Source of the DNA: Dehalococcoidia bacterium
GTDB taxonomy: Bacteria; Chloroflexota; Dehalococcoidia; Lucifugimonadales; Lucifugimonadaceae
Assembly: GCA_030747175.1 (NCBI GenBank)
Contig: JASLLE010000004.1
Location: forward strand, 21,519 to 85,518
Reading direction: 5' to 3'
Length of the DNA stretch: 64,000 nt
The position numbers were made by a program, and so were the translations under genes. The number at the start of each line of letters is the position of its first letter. Within the stretch, counting starts at the first letter, position 1. The notes below the pieces were generated by a model. It was not told the DNA's origin. It worked only from the letters and a program-made list of their open reading frames with translations, and did not search any database. Positions 18,599 through 27,499 of this stretch are shown here, one piece after another.

Positions 18599-19894
18599 CT
18601 ACTCCACGAACTTCGTGAGTACCACGCAGGCGTTCTGGCCACCGAAACCGAAGCTGTTGGAGAGGACCGTTTTGACGTCTGCTTCTCTCGCCACGTTCGG
18701 CACGTAGTCCAGATCGCAGGCCGGATCGGGATTCTCGTAGTTGATCGTCGGGTGGATAACGCCATCGGCGATGGTACAGATTGCGGCCGCCGCTTCCAGT
18801 CCACCGGATGCGCCCAGGGAATGCCCGATCATCGACTTGGTCGAGCTGATCGGCGTGCTCACCGCGTGCTCGCCGAACACCGTCTTGATTGCGAGGGTCT
18901 CGGCGGCGTCGTTTATCGACGTCGAAGTGCCGTGGGCGTTGATGTAATCGACGTCCTGTGGCGCGATATCAGCGTCGCCCAGGGCCATCCGCATCGCTCG
19001 AACGGCGCCCGCGCCGTCTTCTGGCGGGTGGACGAGGTGGTGGGCGTCAGAAGTCACGCCCCATCCGGCGAGTTCGCCGAGTATCGGCACGCCCCGGTCC
19101 AGCGCGTGCTCCAAATCCTCCAGGATCAGGATTCCTGAACCCTCGGCAGGCACAAAGCCGTCGCGGTCTGCGTCGAAGGGCCGGCTCGCCTTCTCCGGCG
19201 CTTCGTTGCTGCTCGTGGACAGGGCGTGGATCGTCGAAAACCCTCCGAGTCCGATCTCGCAAATCCCGGCCTCCGCCCCACCGGCGACCATCACATCAGC
19301 GCCGCCGCGCCGGATGACCTCGGCCGCCTCGCCGAGAGCTTGTGTTCCCGCGGCGCACGCCGTGATCGTGGTCCCGATGTATCCGGTGGCCCCGTAAACG
19401 CGGCTCACGTTCGCCGCCGCCATGTTGGGCAGCATCATCGGTATGTAATAGGGCGAAATGCGCGTCCCGCTGCGCCTCACCATCACCCGCGCCGCGGCCT
19501 CCGTCTCCGGGTATCCGCCGATGCCCGTGCCGAGCAGTACGCCGCACCGGGTTAGCTCATCATCCGACAGGCCATCGAGCCGGCCGAGTCCGGCAGACTC
19601 AAGCGCCTCTCCGGCGGCGATCACGGCGAACTGTGCGAAACGAGCCAGCCGGCGCGTCTCTTTGCGGTCCATGTACTGAGTCGGGTCAAAATCCTGGACC
19701 GTCGCGCCGATGCGGCACGGGTAGTCGTCGATCCCATCGAGTGGTAGCGGAGTCACTCCTGACTCTCCCGCCTTCAGGGCGCTCCAGAACGTATCAACAT
19801 CGTGTCCGATCGCCGAAATGACGCCGACCCCGGTTACTACAACCCTGCGTCTGCCGTTGCTGTCCGTCATGGTGTTAACACCGAGTCCTGACAT
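18599..19894 (-). CDS. fabF: Beta-ketoacyl-ACP synthase II
   Basis: A 431-residue condensing enzyme that elongates fatty acids by joining malonyl-ACP to an acyl-ACP. The Cys-His-His triad is visible: TACAAGTQ, AHGTSTSINDAAE and KSMIGHSLGASGG, with the glycine-rich NSFGFGGQNA near the end. Two starts are possible, ATG 19894 and ATG 19870; the second fits the usual N-terminus (RRVVVTG) with fewer extra residues, and neither has a strong ribosome site. It sits 58 bases before the RDD gene and follows folC. No acpP, fabD or fabG neighbours are present. Confidence 0.95.
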   Translation of the reverse strand: MSGLGVNTMTDSNGRRRVVVTGVGVISAIGHDVDTFWSALKAGESGVTPLPLDGIDDYPCRIGATVQDFDPTQYMDRKETRRLARFAQFAVIAAGEALESAGLGRLDGLSDDELTRCGVLLGTGIGGYPETEAAARVMVRRSGTRISPYYIPMMLPNMAAANVSRVYGATGYIGTTITACAAGTQALGEAAEVIRRGGADVMVAGGAEAGICEIGLGGFSTIHALSTSSNEAPEKASRPFDADRDGFVPAEGSGILILEDLEHALDRGVPILGELAGWGVTSDAHHLVHPPEDGAGAVRAMRMALGDADIAPQDVDYINAHGTSTSINDAAETLAIKTVFGEHAVSTPISSTKSMIGHSLGASGGLEAAAAICTIADGVIHPTINYENPDPACDLDYVPNVAREADVKTVLSNSFGFGGQNACVVLTKFVE

Positions 19895-19930
19895 CGAAGT
19901 TTCTTGAGGTTGCCCGGGCGAGATCGAGTT

Positions 19931-21406
19931 TCATGAAGAGCCGTGCCGCGCGTCCGGGCCTGGTTGATTCCCGGTAGTCGGGACGGTTGAGCTGAGGGCG
20001 GATTCCTCGTACGACGGCATCATCTCGCCGCGCATATCCGGGTATATTTCCGGCGCTATGGAGAGCATTGTTTCTCGTACCTCGGCTGCCACAAACAACG
20101 AGCCGGTCGCTATTATCACGTCCCCGGGAGATGCGATAAGCCGCGCCTCCCTCAATGCGCTTTCGACATCAGACGTGACCGCGGCAACCGAAATATTATC
20201 GCATCGCAGGGCGTCGGCCACCGTTTCGGCGGCGACCGCCTTCGGGTGGCGGGTACGTGTGACGATGACCTGCGGCGCGAGCCGGGAAAATTCACGGGCT
20301 GTTGCGGTGAAATCGTGTCCCCCGGAACCGGCATACACGAGCACGATGCGTCCGGCCAGCGGGAAAAGCGACTCCAGCGTGGTTACAAGCGCCGCAGCCG
20401 AGGCGCTGTTATGTGCGCCGTCCACGATTATCTGGACCGCTTCATCCTGGGTCGTGAGCACCTCAGCGCGCGCCGGCCACCGCACCGCCGAAATACCGCG
20501 TGAGACAGAGTCCGCGCTGATCGCCAACTTTCGTTGCGAGGCAAAAGTTTCGAGAGCAGTGATGGCGGTCATAGCGTTTTCGACCTGGTGAGGGCCGGGG
20601 AGAGGAAGCTCCAATCGGTACTCGTTTGAAGCACTTTGAAGCGCCAGGCATTGCACACGCAATCCATCAGTTGTTGTGACCTGTTCCGCATCGCGTGCGA
20701 GCGACAGATGATCGTGTGCGTACGTCACTTGCGAGCCGCGTTCGCCCGCCGCATGTTCGATGACGGGCCGCGCCGCGGGCGCCTGGTTCCCGACCACGAC
20801 CGGGACGCCGGGTTTGATGATTCCCGCCTTTTCGAACGCGATCTTTGGAACCGTGTCGCCAAGGACGGCGGTGTGGTCCAGGCTAATCGGCGTGATCACC
20901 GCTACATCCGGCGTCACCAGATTCGTCGCATCAAGCCGCCCGCCAAGGCCGACCTCAATCACCTGGACATCTGCGCCCACCGATCGGAACTCGACAAAGG
21001 CCATCGCAGTGAGCAGCTCGAACACGCTGACAACCCCGACATCGCCGCGCTTCTCGACCGCCTCAACTTCCGGCCATAGTTCTTCGACGAGCGCGGCAAA
21101 TCTATCGGCCGAAATTTCTTCCATATCGACCCGGATCCGCTCCGTAATGCGGTGCAGATGGGGGGAGGTGAACAGACCCGTCCGTAAGCCCGCCGCCGTC
21201 AGAACGGAGGCGATCATGGCGGAACTGCTCCCTTTGCCCTTTGAACCGGCGACATGGATCGTGGGAGTGGCGCGCTCCGGGTGATCAAGGCGCGCCAGTA
21301 AAACCTCCATTCGCCGGAGGTGGAAATCGGGTGGTTCGTTGACCCGTGACTTTCGCTCGAAATCAGCGAGGGAGAGTAACTGGGCGACAGCGTCTCGGTA
21401 GTTCAG
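19931..21406 (-). CDS. folC: Folylpolyglutamate synthase/dihydrofolate synthase, probable CTG start
   Basis: A cytoplasmic Mur-ligase-type enzyme that adds glutamate to dihydropteroate or folates with ATP. The P-loop is HVAGSKGKGSSS; the ligase motifs SLDHTAVLGDT and FEKAGIIKPG, and the late VDGAHNSASA, are clear. The first ATG is at 21310, but that omits the family N-terminus. The frame is open upstream to a stop at 21419-21421 and encodes NYRDAVAQLLSL, ADFER and DFHLRRM, matching the standard opening of FolC. The only start-like codon there is CTG at 21406, preceded eight bases away by AGAAAG. The call of function is firm; the CTG start is inferred. Confidence 0.93.
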   Translation of the reverse strand: MNYRDAVAQLLSLADFERKSRVNEPPDFHLRRMEVLLARLDHPERATPTIHVAGSKGKGSSSAMIASVLTAAGLRTGLFTSPHLHRITERIRVDMEEISADRFAALVEELWPEVEAVEKRGDVGVVSVFELLTAMAFVEFRSVGADVQVIEVGLGGRLDATNLVTPDVAVITPISLDHTAVLGDTVPKIAFEKAGIIKPGVPVVVGNQAPAARPVIEHAAGERGSQVTYAHDHLSLARDAEQVTTTDGLRVQCLALQSASNEYRLELPLPGPHQVENAMTAITALETFASQRKLAISADSVSRGISAVRWPARAEVLTTQDEAVQIIVDGAHNSASAAALVTTLESLFPLAGRIVLVYAGSGGHDFTATAREFSRLAPQVIVTRTRHPKAVAAETVADALRCDNISVAAVTSDVESALREARLIASPGDVIIATGSLFVAAEVRETMLSIAPEIYPDMRGEMMPSYEESALSSTVPTTGNQPGPDARHGSS

Positions 21407-21733
21407 CGGGTGGTCTTTCTAAATTGTGTCTGGGTCGAGACGAGACGGCGACATCGCGTGTGTGACGCGCCCGACTCGCTCCGTTGAATGCTGACGACAA
21501 TTCTAATCTTGCTTGCCGGCCTGCAACCGGGTTCTGCCGGGCCTTTTTTGTCCGGATCACCCGGAAGCGGCCTTGATTTTATGATCCCCGGGTGCGGAAT
21601 AGCCTCAGACAGGCCGGCGGGACTCGCGCGATTCGAGCGCCCGGACTCCCCTGCGGTCCACAGGCTGGGGTATATTCCGCCTGCCCACACCACGTGAGCG
21701 CCCGGATCACTGGAAACAACTGGAGAGGAACAC
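21407..21733. other. Divergent intergenic region, no gene supported
   Basis: About 330 bases between the divergent folC and ketopantoate-reductase-like genes. It must hold both promoters, but I see no clear pair; a TATATT near 21671 has no good -35 box. It includes a terminator-like hairpin (see 21515-21549). Short open frames across it have no family resemblance. Confidence 0.6.
21515..21549 (+). terminator. Terminator-like hairpin in the leader of the 21734 gene
   Basis: A GC-rich imperfect hairpin (GCCGGC at 21515-21520 with GCCGGGC at 21536-21542, one bulge) is followed by six T. No gene reads into it on the plus strand, so it may be a leader attenuator or the end of a small RNA. The stem is weak. 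Confidence 0.4.
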
Positions 21734-22774
21734 ATGAGCGCACGGATAGGAATCATCGGCGGCGGCGCGATCGGCGGCTACACGGGCGGGATGCTCACCA
21801 GGGGCGGACATGACGTTACGATCGTCGACCAGTGGCCGGAGCACGTCGCCGCGGTGAAAGCCAATGGCCTGACCATTCGTCACAACGAAGACGAAGTAAA
21901 CATCCCCGCCAACTACATCAACATCAACGAGTTGCAGGCCATCGACGACCCGTTCGACTACGTTTTCGTCGCCGTGAAGTCCTACGACACGGAGTGGGCC
22001 GCCACGCTGATGCGCCGTTACCTGAAGCCGGACGGCGCCTACGTGGACTTCCAGAACGGCATCAACGACTACCGGCTGGCGGAGACGGTCGGCGTCGGGA
22101 ATGCCCTCGGTTGCGTCATCACTATCGCCGCCGGTTGCTACGAGCCGGGCATCGTGCAGCGCACCGACACCAATCCAGTGGCGTACAAGATCGGCGAGCA
22201 CGATGGCTCCGACAGCGCGCGGGCGCGTGAACTGGTAGAGATCGTTTCGTCGGCGTCCGAAGGCACCTATTTCACGGACAACCTGTGGGGCGAGCGCTGG
22301 GCCAAATTGGCCATCAACTGCATGGTCAATCCGATGGCGGGAATCACCGGGTTGACGTCCGACAAAGTTCGCACAGACCCGCTTGTGCGCGACATCCGGA
22401 CACAGGTCGGCGCCGAGGTCATCCGGGTCGGGCGGGCGCTTGGCCACAACATCGGCGACCTCCTCGGGGTGCCGGCACAGATGTTTATCGATGCCGCCGA
22501 GGGACGGAACGTCGAGGATCTCGAGATCGAGATGGACAAACAGGCCGCCAATTCGGGAGTTGCCGGCCGTGCATCGTTCCTCCAGGACGTGATCAAACAC
22601 AGGCGTACAGAGATCGAATTCCTGAACGGTTACGTAGCGGAACAGGGACGCGAGACCGGAGTTCCAACGCCGTTCTGTGACGCGCTGGTTGCCGTCGTTC
22701 GTGAAGCGGGTGTCGGCAAACTCGAGCCGGACCCGGAAAACCTGTCGCCGGTGGCGTCGCTGCTCCAGGCGTAA
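21734..22774 (+). CDS. Ketopantoate reductase (ApbA/PanE) family protein
   Basis: A 346-residue NADP-dependent oxidoreductase. The Rossmann start is IGIIGGGAIGGYTGG; the family features VFVAVKSYDT, DFQNGIND and the catalytic-region lysine and asparagine (ERWAKLAINCMVNPM) follow. The C-terminal helical domain ends with EFLNGYVAEQG, TPFCDALVAVV, which is typical of the family. The protein is longer than E. coli PanE and may use another 2-keto acid. The gene has a clean GGAGAGG site before ATG. It stands alone, so pathway context is missing. Confidence 0.87.
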   Translation: MSARIGIIGGGAIGGYTGGMLTRGGHDVTIVDQWPEHVAAVKANGLTIRHNEDEVNIPANYININELQAIDDPFDYVFVAVKSYDTEWAATLMRRYLKPDGAYVDFQNGINDYRLAETVGVGNALGCVITIAAGCYEPGIVQRTDTNPVAYKIGEHDGSDSARARELVEIVSSASEGTYFTDNLWGERWAKLAINCMVNPMAGITGLTSDKVRTDPLVRDIRTQVGAEVIRVGRALGHNIGDLLGVPAQMFIDAAEGRNVEDLEIEMDKQAANSGVAGRASFLQDVIKHRRTEIEFLNGYVAEQGRETGVPTPFCDALVAVVREAGVGKLEPDPENLSPVASLLQA

Positions 22775-22852
22775 ACCGGACCGATAAGATCGTTTGACCC
22801 CGCATGACGCGTCTTGTTCGAACGCGCCGTGAGTTGCCAGAGCCACACAGAT

Positions 22853-23686
22853 ATGACCGTCAGAAGCCGAATCATCCCGGACACCGGTCGGCCTATCTGG
22901 CTCGCGCTGCTCACGGCCGCGTCAATCCTGTCGATCGCGTGCGGCGCTGGCGGCGAAGAAACAACCCGACTGTCGTTTGATGTCGGGCCTTCGCCGCATC
23001 TCGTGGTCGGCGCTGGACACGGGGATGTGATCGTGCAAACCGGGGCTGCTGGCACGATCACTGTCCTCGGCGTGACTACCGCAGCGGACAACGTGGACCT
23101 TGAAATCGGCGCCATAGCCGATGTCGTCACGGTGGCTTCCGTCACAGGGTCCAGCCGGAACCTGTTCGGTGACACTGCACAGGGCGGGGTCGATTTCACT
23201 TTCACCGTACCCCCGGAGACCGTGATCGAGGTGGGTATCGCCAACGGAACGGTAAGCGTGGACGGGGTACAGGCCGGCGGCGTGATCAGCGCCGGGATCG
23301 GGAGCATCGCGTTGCGCGACGTAACGGGAGAGTTTTCGGGCGGCGCCGGTTCGGGCGATATCGAAATATCCAGAGGGACCGGTTCCTTCCGATTCACCAC
23401 AGGCATGGGCTCGATCAGGTTCGAGGGCGACCTGATCTCGGGCGGAGTGAACGAGTTCGAGGCGGGCACCGGGGACGTGATCGTAGCGATTTCCGGGGAC
23501 GCGGACATCGAACTTGAAGCGACCGTCGCTAAGGGCTCGCTATCGAGCGAACTCACTCTCACGGAGGAAACGTCCACCCTGTCCGGGAGTGGGGGCACTC
23601 TCGCCGGAACTCTCGGAGATGGCGGCGCTGATCTTGTGATTACGGTCGGGACCGGCTCCGTGGAAATCAGCGACCGGCCCTTCTGA
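22853..23686 (+). CDS. DUF4097-like beta-repeat lipoprotein
   Basis: A secreted lipoprotein of about 277 residues. ATG 22853 gives a basic N-terminus, a hydrophobic stretch (IWLALLTAASILSIAC) and a lipobox cysteine. The mature part is a series of short strands with repeated GSGDIEI, GMGSIRF and GTGDVIV patterns, as in the DUF4097 right-handed beta-helix family, which has no known activity. The frame is open to TTG 22814, but that start would bury the signal peptide. The protein is probably anchored on the outer face of the membrane. No neighbour explains its role. Confidence 0.75.
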   Translation: MTVRSRIIPDTGRPIWLALLTAASILSIACGAGGEETTRLSFDVGPSPHLVVGAGHGDVIVQTGAAGTITVLGVTTAADNVDLEIGAIADVVTVASVTGSSRNLFGDTAQGGVDFTFTVPPETVIEVGIANGTVSVDGVQAGGVISAGIGSIALRDVTGEFSGGAGSGDIEISRGTGSFRFTTGMGSIRFEGDLISGGVNEFEAGTGDVIVAISGDADIELEATVAKGSLSSELTLTEETSTLSGSGGTLAGTLGDGGADLVITVGTGSVEISDRPF

Positions 23687-23875
23687 ATCGATCGGGCCGA
23701 ATCCGGGCGTGTCAGCGTTTTCGCAACGCCCGGAGAGCCAGCCACCGGCCGCCATTTCAAGGTCTCTTCCCTTCGTTTCCGCGCCTCCCGCTCCTGACCG
23801 GAATGTTGCGCCCGAACACCCGCGCATATCGCGTGCGATCGCCGCGCGATCCAATTGCGATCCGATACCCGGGTG

Positions 23876-24313
23876 CTAGTCGACCACTGACACCGGGATT
23901 TTCTTCGGGTGAACGGGCTCCAATTTTGGGAAGGTGATGCTCAGAATCCCGCCTTCAAGCGTGGACTCCGCCTTGTCCTCATCGACGGTGGCGGGGAGAC
24001 GCACAGAACGGAAAAACTCGCCCGTACGGCGTTCCCGCATGATGTAGTGGTCCGAATCGGACTCGTACTCGTCTGCGGTTTGCCCCTTGATCGTCAGCAC
24101 CCCGTCCCGGACCGCTACCTCGAGATCCTCCGACTTGACGCCCGGCACAGAAGCCAGCACTACGATGCGGTCGTCTTCTTCCGTGATGTCCACCGCCATC
24201 GTCCAGTTTTCGATTGCGTGGCCGACCGCCGACTCACCAAACGGCTCCCACATTCGGTTCATCATTTCGTCCAGGCGGCGCATCCGGCCGTATGGGTTCC
24301 ATCGTTCCAGCAT
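23876..24313 (-). CDS. Hsp20/alpha-crystallin small heat-shock protein
   Basis: A 145-residue chaperone that holds unfolding proteins in an ATP-independent way. The N-terminus (RWNPYGRMRRLDEMMNRMWE) and the alpha-crystallin domain (about residues 40-130) are clear: MAVDITEEDDRIVV, ASVPGVKSEDLEV, VLTIKG, RRTGEFFRSVRLP, and the C-terminal ILSITFPK. ATG 24313 is chosen, not the open extension to 24424, because of GGAG nine bases upstream and because the family begins there. No CIRCE operator is seen. The closest neighbours are unrelated. Confidence 0.93.
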   Translation of the reverse strand: MLERWNPYGRMRRLDEMMNRMWEPFGESAVGHAIENWTMAVDITEEDDRIVVLASVPGVKSEDLEVAVRDGVLTIKGQTADEYESDSDHYIMRERRTGEFFRSVRLPATVDEDKAESTLEGGILSITFPKLEPVHPKKIPVSVVD

Positions 24314-25095
24314 GTGTGTGCTCCGCTCTGCCGGAACGGTGCCAGGACACGCGCGCCTTTTGCCGCTCCGACCGTATCCCTCACAAATCACGATACCGGT
24401 CGGAACGTGAAGGCGACATGACATTTCGCCACACGCGAATGTGGGATGCGTGATACGCGTCGGCGTGCTTTTTTGCGAGGGCCCCGATCGTTCAGGCAGG
24501 CCGCACCGGGTACCTGGGCCGTCGAGATTTCAGATTGCTGGACGGGCCATCCGGCCGGGCCCCGTTCAGCATCGCCTTCGTCGAGTCGCCCAGGGCGTAC
24601 CCGATTCTGCGGTGGTCCGCCAGCACATCGACCGAGTGTTCGCTGAGGCCGGAGGTTGGTCGATGATCCTCTCCGCGGAAGCGATGGCAGGCGCGCTGAT
24701 CCACGGCGGAGGGGACCCCCGCGGCGGCGTCACAAGCGTGTGCCCACGGACACATGTAAGCGATGCAGCGCGTCATCTCACCGGCGAACGGCGCGTACTC
24801 CGGCCCGGCTCCAAGAAAACGGAGAGCCGCGACCTGTCGATCCGACAACGTCCGTAAACGTCCCGAACGGGGTCGTGCTGCGCGTGGTGATGTGAACCGT
24901 GTTGTCATACAGCCTGTTGTGCCCGCGAGTTCCCTGACACGGAATCCGTGCGGAACCGTGTATCCCGCCAGATAATCCCAGGACTCCGGAGACCTCTGGA
25001 GGGCGCCCGGTGGGATCCGGGCAACGTAGTTACACGCTATCTGTTACCCGGAACCCGGTAAAGGCGTGCATGACGCCGTATCGCGCCGATCTGGA
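24314..25095. other. Unusually long non-coding stretch
   Basis: About 780 bases between the Hsp20 and SDR genes. Two overlapping opposite open frames of 138 codons (24441-24857 and 24492-24908) have no family resemblance, arginine-rich composition and no ribosome sites, so I call neither. Small inverted repeats occur near the right end (GCCCGG at 25003-25008 region with CCGGGC; TTACCCGG with CCGGGTAA). It may hold promoters, a small RNA or a decayed gene. Confidence 0.5.
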
Positions 25096-25914
25096 CTACA
25101 GCTCGGTGACGCTACCACCGTTTACGTTGATCGACTGGCCGGTGATGTATCTCGCGCGATCCGAGCAAAGGAAACCGATCAGATCGGCAACCTCTTCGTC
25201 CGTTCCGGCCCGGCCCATTGGGATGTTTGACTCGAGAGTTTGCCATCCCTCACCCCGGCCCAGAACGTCCATCCGGGCGGTGTCGATAGCGCCCGGGCAC
25301 ACGCCGTTCACATTAATTCCATGCGGCGCGAGCTCTTTCGATAGCGCCTGGGTGAAACCGTTGATGGCGAAGTTTGCCGCGTTGTAAGCGGACGTGTTCG
25401 CCGAGCCGCGCTTACCGGCCGTCGAAGACAGATTGACGATGGCTCCGCCATCGGCATTTCGTCCGATCAGGTGCCTGGCTACGGCCCGGGCGCACAGGAA
25501 GGAGCCGACCACCTTGATGTCCAGCACTCGGCGGAACAGGGACTCATCGAGATCCACGACCGCGACGCGGTCCTCCCCGCGGCGAAACGCCGCGTTGTTG
25601 ATCAGGATATCGACCCGGCCGAACTCGCTGATCGTATCTGCGACCATCTTGTCCACCGCATCGGAACTGGATACATCGACCACCAGCGGAAGAGCGCGTT
25701 GGCCTAGCTCACGAACCTGGTCGGCTACCGACTCGATGTCACGCCAGCCGATAGCCTTTTCGTCATCGGCGAACGTCTCCGGGTCCCGTCCCGTTCCGGT
25801 TATCACCACGTCGGCGCCCATCTCCGCCAGCCTCACCGCTGATGCGCGCCCGATACCCCGAAGCCGGCCGGCTCCGGTGACGATCGCTACTTTGCCCGCA
25901 AGTTCTTTGCTCAT
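25096..25914 (-). CDS. SDR-family oxidoreductase with substituted catalytic Lys
   Basis: A 272-residue classical short-chain dehydrogenase. It has the cofactor site VTGAGRLRGIG, NNAA, Ser164 in NLSST, and Tyr177. The following conserved lysine of the YxxxK motif is Asn181 (YNAAN). The rest is normal: GFTQALSKELAPHGINVNGVCPGAIDT, and the C-terminal FLCSDRARYITGQSINVNGG. Without the lysine the usual proton relay and nicotinamide-ribose contact would be lost, so activity may be low or different. The gene is 45 bases downstream of the HtrA-like gene and on the same strand. Substrate is unknown. Confidence 0.9.
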   Translation of the reverse strand: MSKELAGKVAIVTGAGRLRGIGRASAVRLAEMGADVVITGTGRDPETFADDEKAIGWRDIESVADQVRELGQRALPLVVDVSSSDAVDKMVADTISEFGRVDILINNAAFRRGEDRVAVVDLDESLFRRVLDIKVVGSFLCARAVARHLIGRNADGGAIVNLSSTAGKRGSANTSAYNAANFAINGFTQALSKELAPHGINVNGVCPGAIDTARMDVLGRGEGWQTLESNIPMGRAGTDEEVADLIGFLCSDRARYITGQSINVNGGSVTEL

Positions 25915-25959
25915 CGATTACTCCAAGATATCCAAACGCCCCGTTGTTCCGGGGATTGA

Positions 25960-27252
25960 TCAACCGGGTCTTTCGCCAAGGGTCAGACTACTCGTGAGGA
26001 GCCCTGCACTCCGCCTGAAAAACGTTATCTCTACAACATCGCCCGCTGGATGCTCCCGCAGGAATTGCTCCAGCGCCAGTGTGTCCGGGATCGCCGTGTC
26101 ATTGATCTGGATGATTATGTCGTCTATTTCGAGAACGCCGTCGGCCGGACTGCCGGAAACGACGTTCAGGATGCCCACTCCCCGCAGTACCGGAAGGGAG
26201 AGCTGATCGGCGAGTGTAGGGGTGATGTCAAGCGGTACGATACCCAAAAAACCCGGTTCGACACCACTTTGAGCGGCAAGGCGCACGGCGACGGCGTGAG
26301 CGGTGTTGATCTCGATGGCGAATCCAATGCCGTCTCCGGTCGGGATCTTGGCGGTGTTAATACCGATTACTTCGCCGTTCATGTTCAGGAGCGGGCCTCC
26401 ACTGTTGCCCGGGTTGATTGCGGCGTCCGTCTGAATCAGGTCGGAAAGCACTTCCGTGCCGTCCACGAGGGATCGATCCAGCGCGCTGACCACTCCCTTG
26501 CTGACGGTTGGGCCGCCGGGCAGATCAAGTGCGTGGCCTATCGCCACGACATCCTCACCTACCCGGACGATGTCCGAGTCCCCGATCCCGGCGCTCGGCA
26601 AATCGTCGGCATCCACGCTAACGACGGCGATGTCGATGGATGAGTCAAGTCCGACGAGCTCGCCAACCAGAACTCTGCCGTCGGCGAGTGAGACGCGGAT
26701 TTCTACCGCGTCTTGGACGACGTGGCGATTCGTCATGATCAGCCCGCCATCCGCAAACGCGACTCCCGTTCCTGTGCCGCTGTCGCCGGATGACGTAACG
26801 ACTCCGATATGGACGACAGAGGGCGCCGCCGCCGCAACAAGATCCGCTGTCCCGAGCGCGGGCGCAGGCGTCGGGAACGGTGTCGGGAATGTGATCGGCG
26901 TCGGCGCCGGCGGGATGACGACCGGCGTCGGCGTTAACGGCATGGCGATAGGTGTTGGTTCAGGCTGGGGTGTGGCCGTCGGCTGGGGTGTGGCCGTCGG
27001 CTGGGGCGTAGCCGTTGGCTGCGGCGTGGCGGTCGGCTGGGGCGTTGGCTGTGGAACCGGCTCACCGATCTCGGGTTCGACCGCCGGGCTGCTACACGCG
27101 GCGAGGGCTATGGCGATGACAACGGCGAATACGGCCGCGCCCGAGCGCCTCTTTATGTTTCGATCGATCAATCGCCGGAACACTGTATGGCGACCCCGCT
27201 TTCGCCAGCTTGATCCGATACTCCCGATTACGAACAACCGGTGATCGGGCAT
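25960..27252 (-). CDS. HtrA/DegP-like lipoprotein serine protease
   Basis: A trypsin-fold protease anchored outside the cell. After a basic N-terminus, a hydrophobic segment ends in a lipobox (IAIALAAC), followed by a Pro/Thr linker with PQPTAT-type repeats, the protease domain and one PDZ domain. The triad is visible: His in NRHVV, Asp in SIDIAV, Ser in GNSGGP. The PDZ begins near GFLGIVPLD. It would clear misfolded exported proteins. ATG 27252 is the preferred start; GTG 27297 and shorter GTG/TTG codons are possible. The SDR follows after 45 bases. Confidence 0.9.
   Translation of the reverse strand: MPDHRLFVIGSIGSSWRKRGRHTVFRRLIDRNIKRRSGAAVFAVVIAIALAACSSPAVEPEIGEPVPQPTPQPTATPQPTATPQPTATPQPTATPQPEPTPIAMPLTPTPVVIPPAPTPITFPTPFPTPAPALGTADLVAAAAPSVVHIGVVTSSGDSGTGTGVAFADGGLIMTNRHVVQDAVEIRVSLADGRVLVGELVGLDSSIDIAVVSVDADDLPSAGIGDSDIVRVGEDVVAIGHALDLPGGPTVSKGVVSALDRSLVDGTEVLSDLIQTDAAINPGNSGGPLLNMNGEVIGINTAKIPTGDGIGFAIEINTAHAVAVRLAAQSGVEPGFLGIVPLDITPTLADQLSLPVLRGVGILNVVSGSPADGVLEIDDIIIQINDTAIPDTLALEQFLREHPAGDVVEITFFRRSAGLLTSSLTLGERPG
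26963..27046 (-). repeat. 18-base tandem repeat coding the Pro/Thr linker
   Basis: About four and a half copies of an 18-base unit (plus strand GGCTGGGGTGTGGCCGTC at 26963-26980, an identical copy at 26981-26998, then diverging copies). It codes PQPTAT units of the protease linker. Because it keeps frame, copy number changes would only alter linker length. Confidence 0.85.
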
Positions 27253-27499
27253 TCTCGGATCCAATGTGGGCGAAATTGTACGGGGTGCGGGAGGCACGCC
27301 GGCTCCGTCTCCGGGCCAATCATCCTGGATCTCTGTGACACAGCGCCGTCGTACTCCTTCACATATATCGGCGTACCCGGCGAATCCGTGCCATTCGACC
27401 GTCAGTTAAGATTCCTCGGTTGTTCAGATGCCAGAGATGTCGGGTCGCTAACAGGAGCTTGTAGGAAGACGACGAACCATCGGTAGCTCAGGCTCAGGA

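Noticed and set aside
18541..18804. N-terminal extension of the zinc-ribbon RDD protein
   Set aside because: It runs through the end of fabF and codes Arg/Ser-rich noise; TTG 18540 has a strong ribosome site.
21488..21697. 69-codon small open frame before the 21734 gene
   Set aside because: It crosses the terminator-like hairpin and has no hydrophobic or family pattern and no ribosome site.
21707..23760. Long minus-strand open frames (379 and 376 codons) opposite the ketopantoate-reductase-like and DUF4097 genes
   Set aside because: Both overlap well-supported plus-strand genes; the products are low-complexity or His/Asp-rich and have no motifs.
24441..24908. Two overlapping 138-codon open frames on opposite strands
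   Set aside because: No ribosome site, no recognisable family and arginine-rich composition typical of shadow frames.
26963..27046. Tandem repeat as a CRISPR array
   Set aside because: The units are directly adjacent with no spacers and code a Pro/Thr linker.
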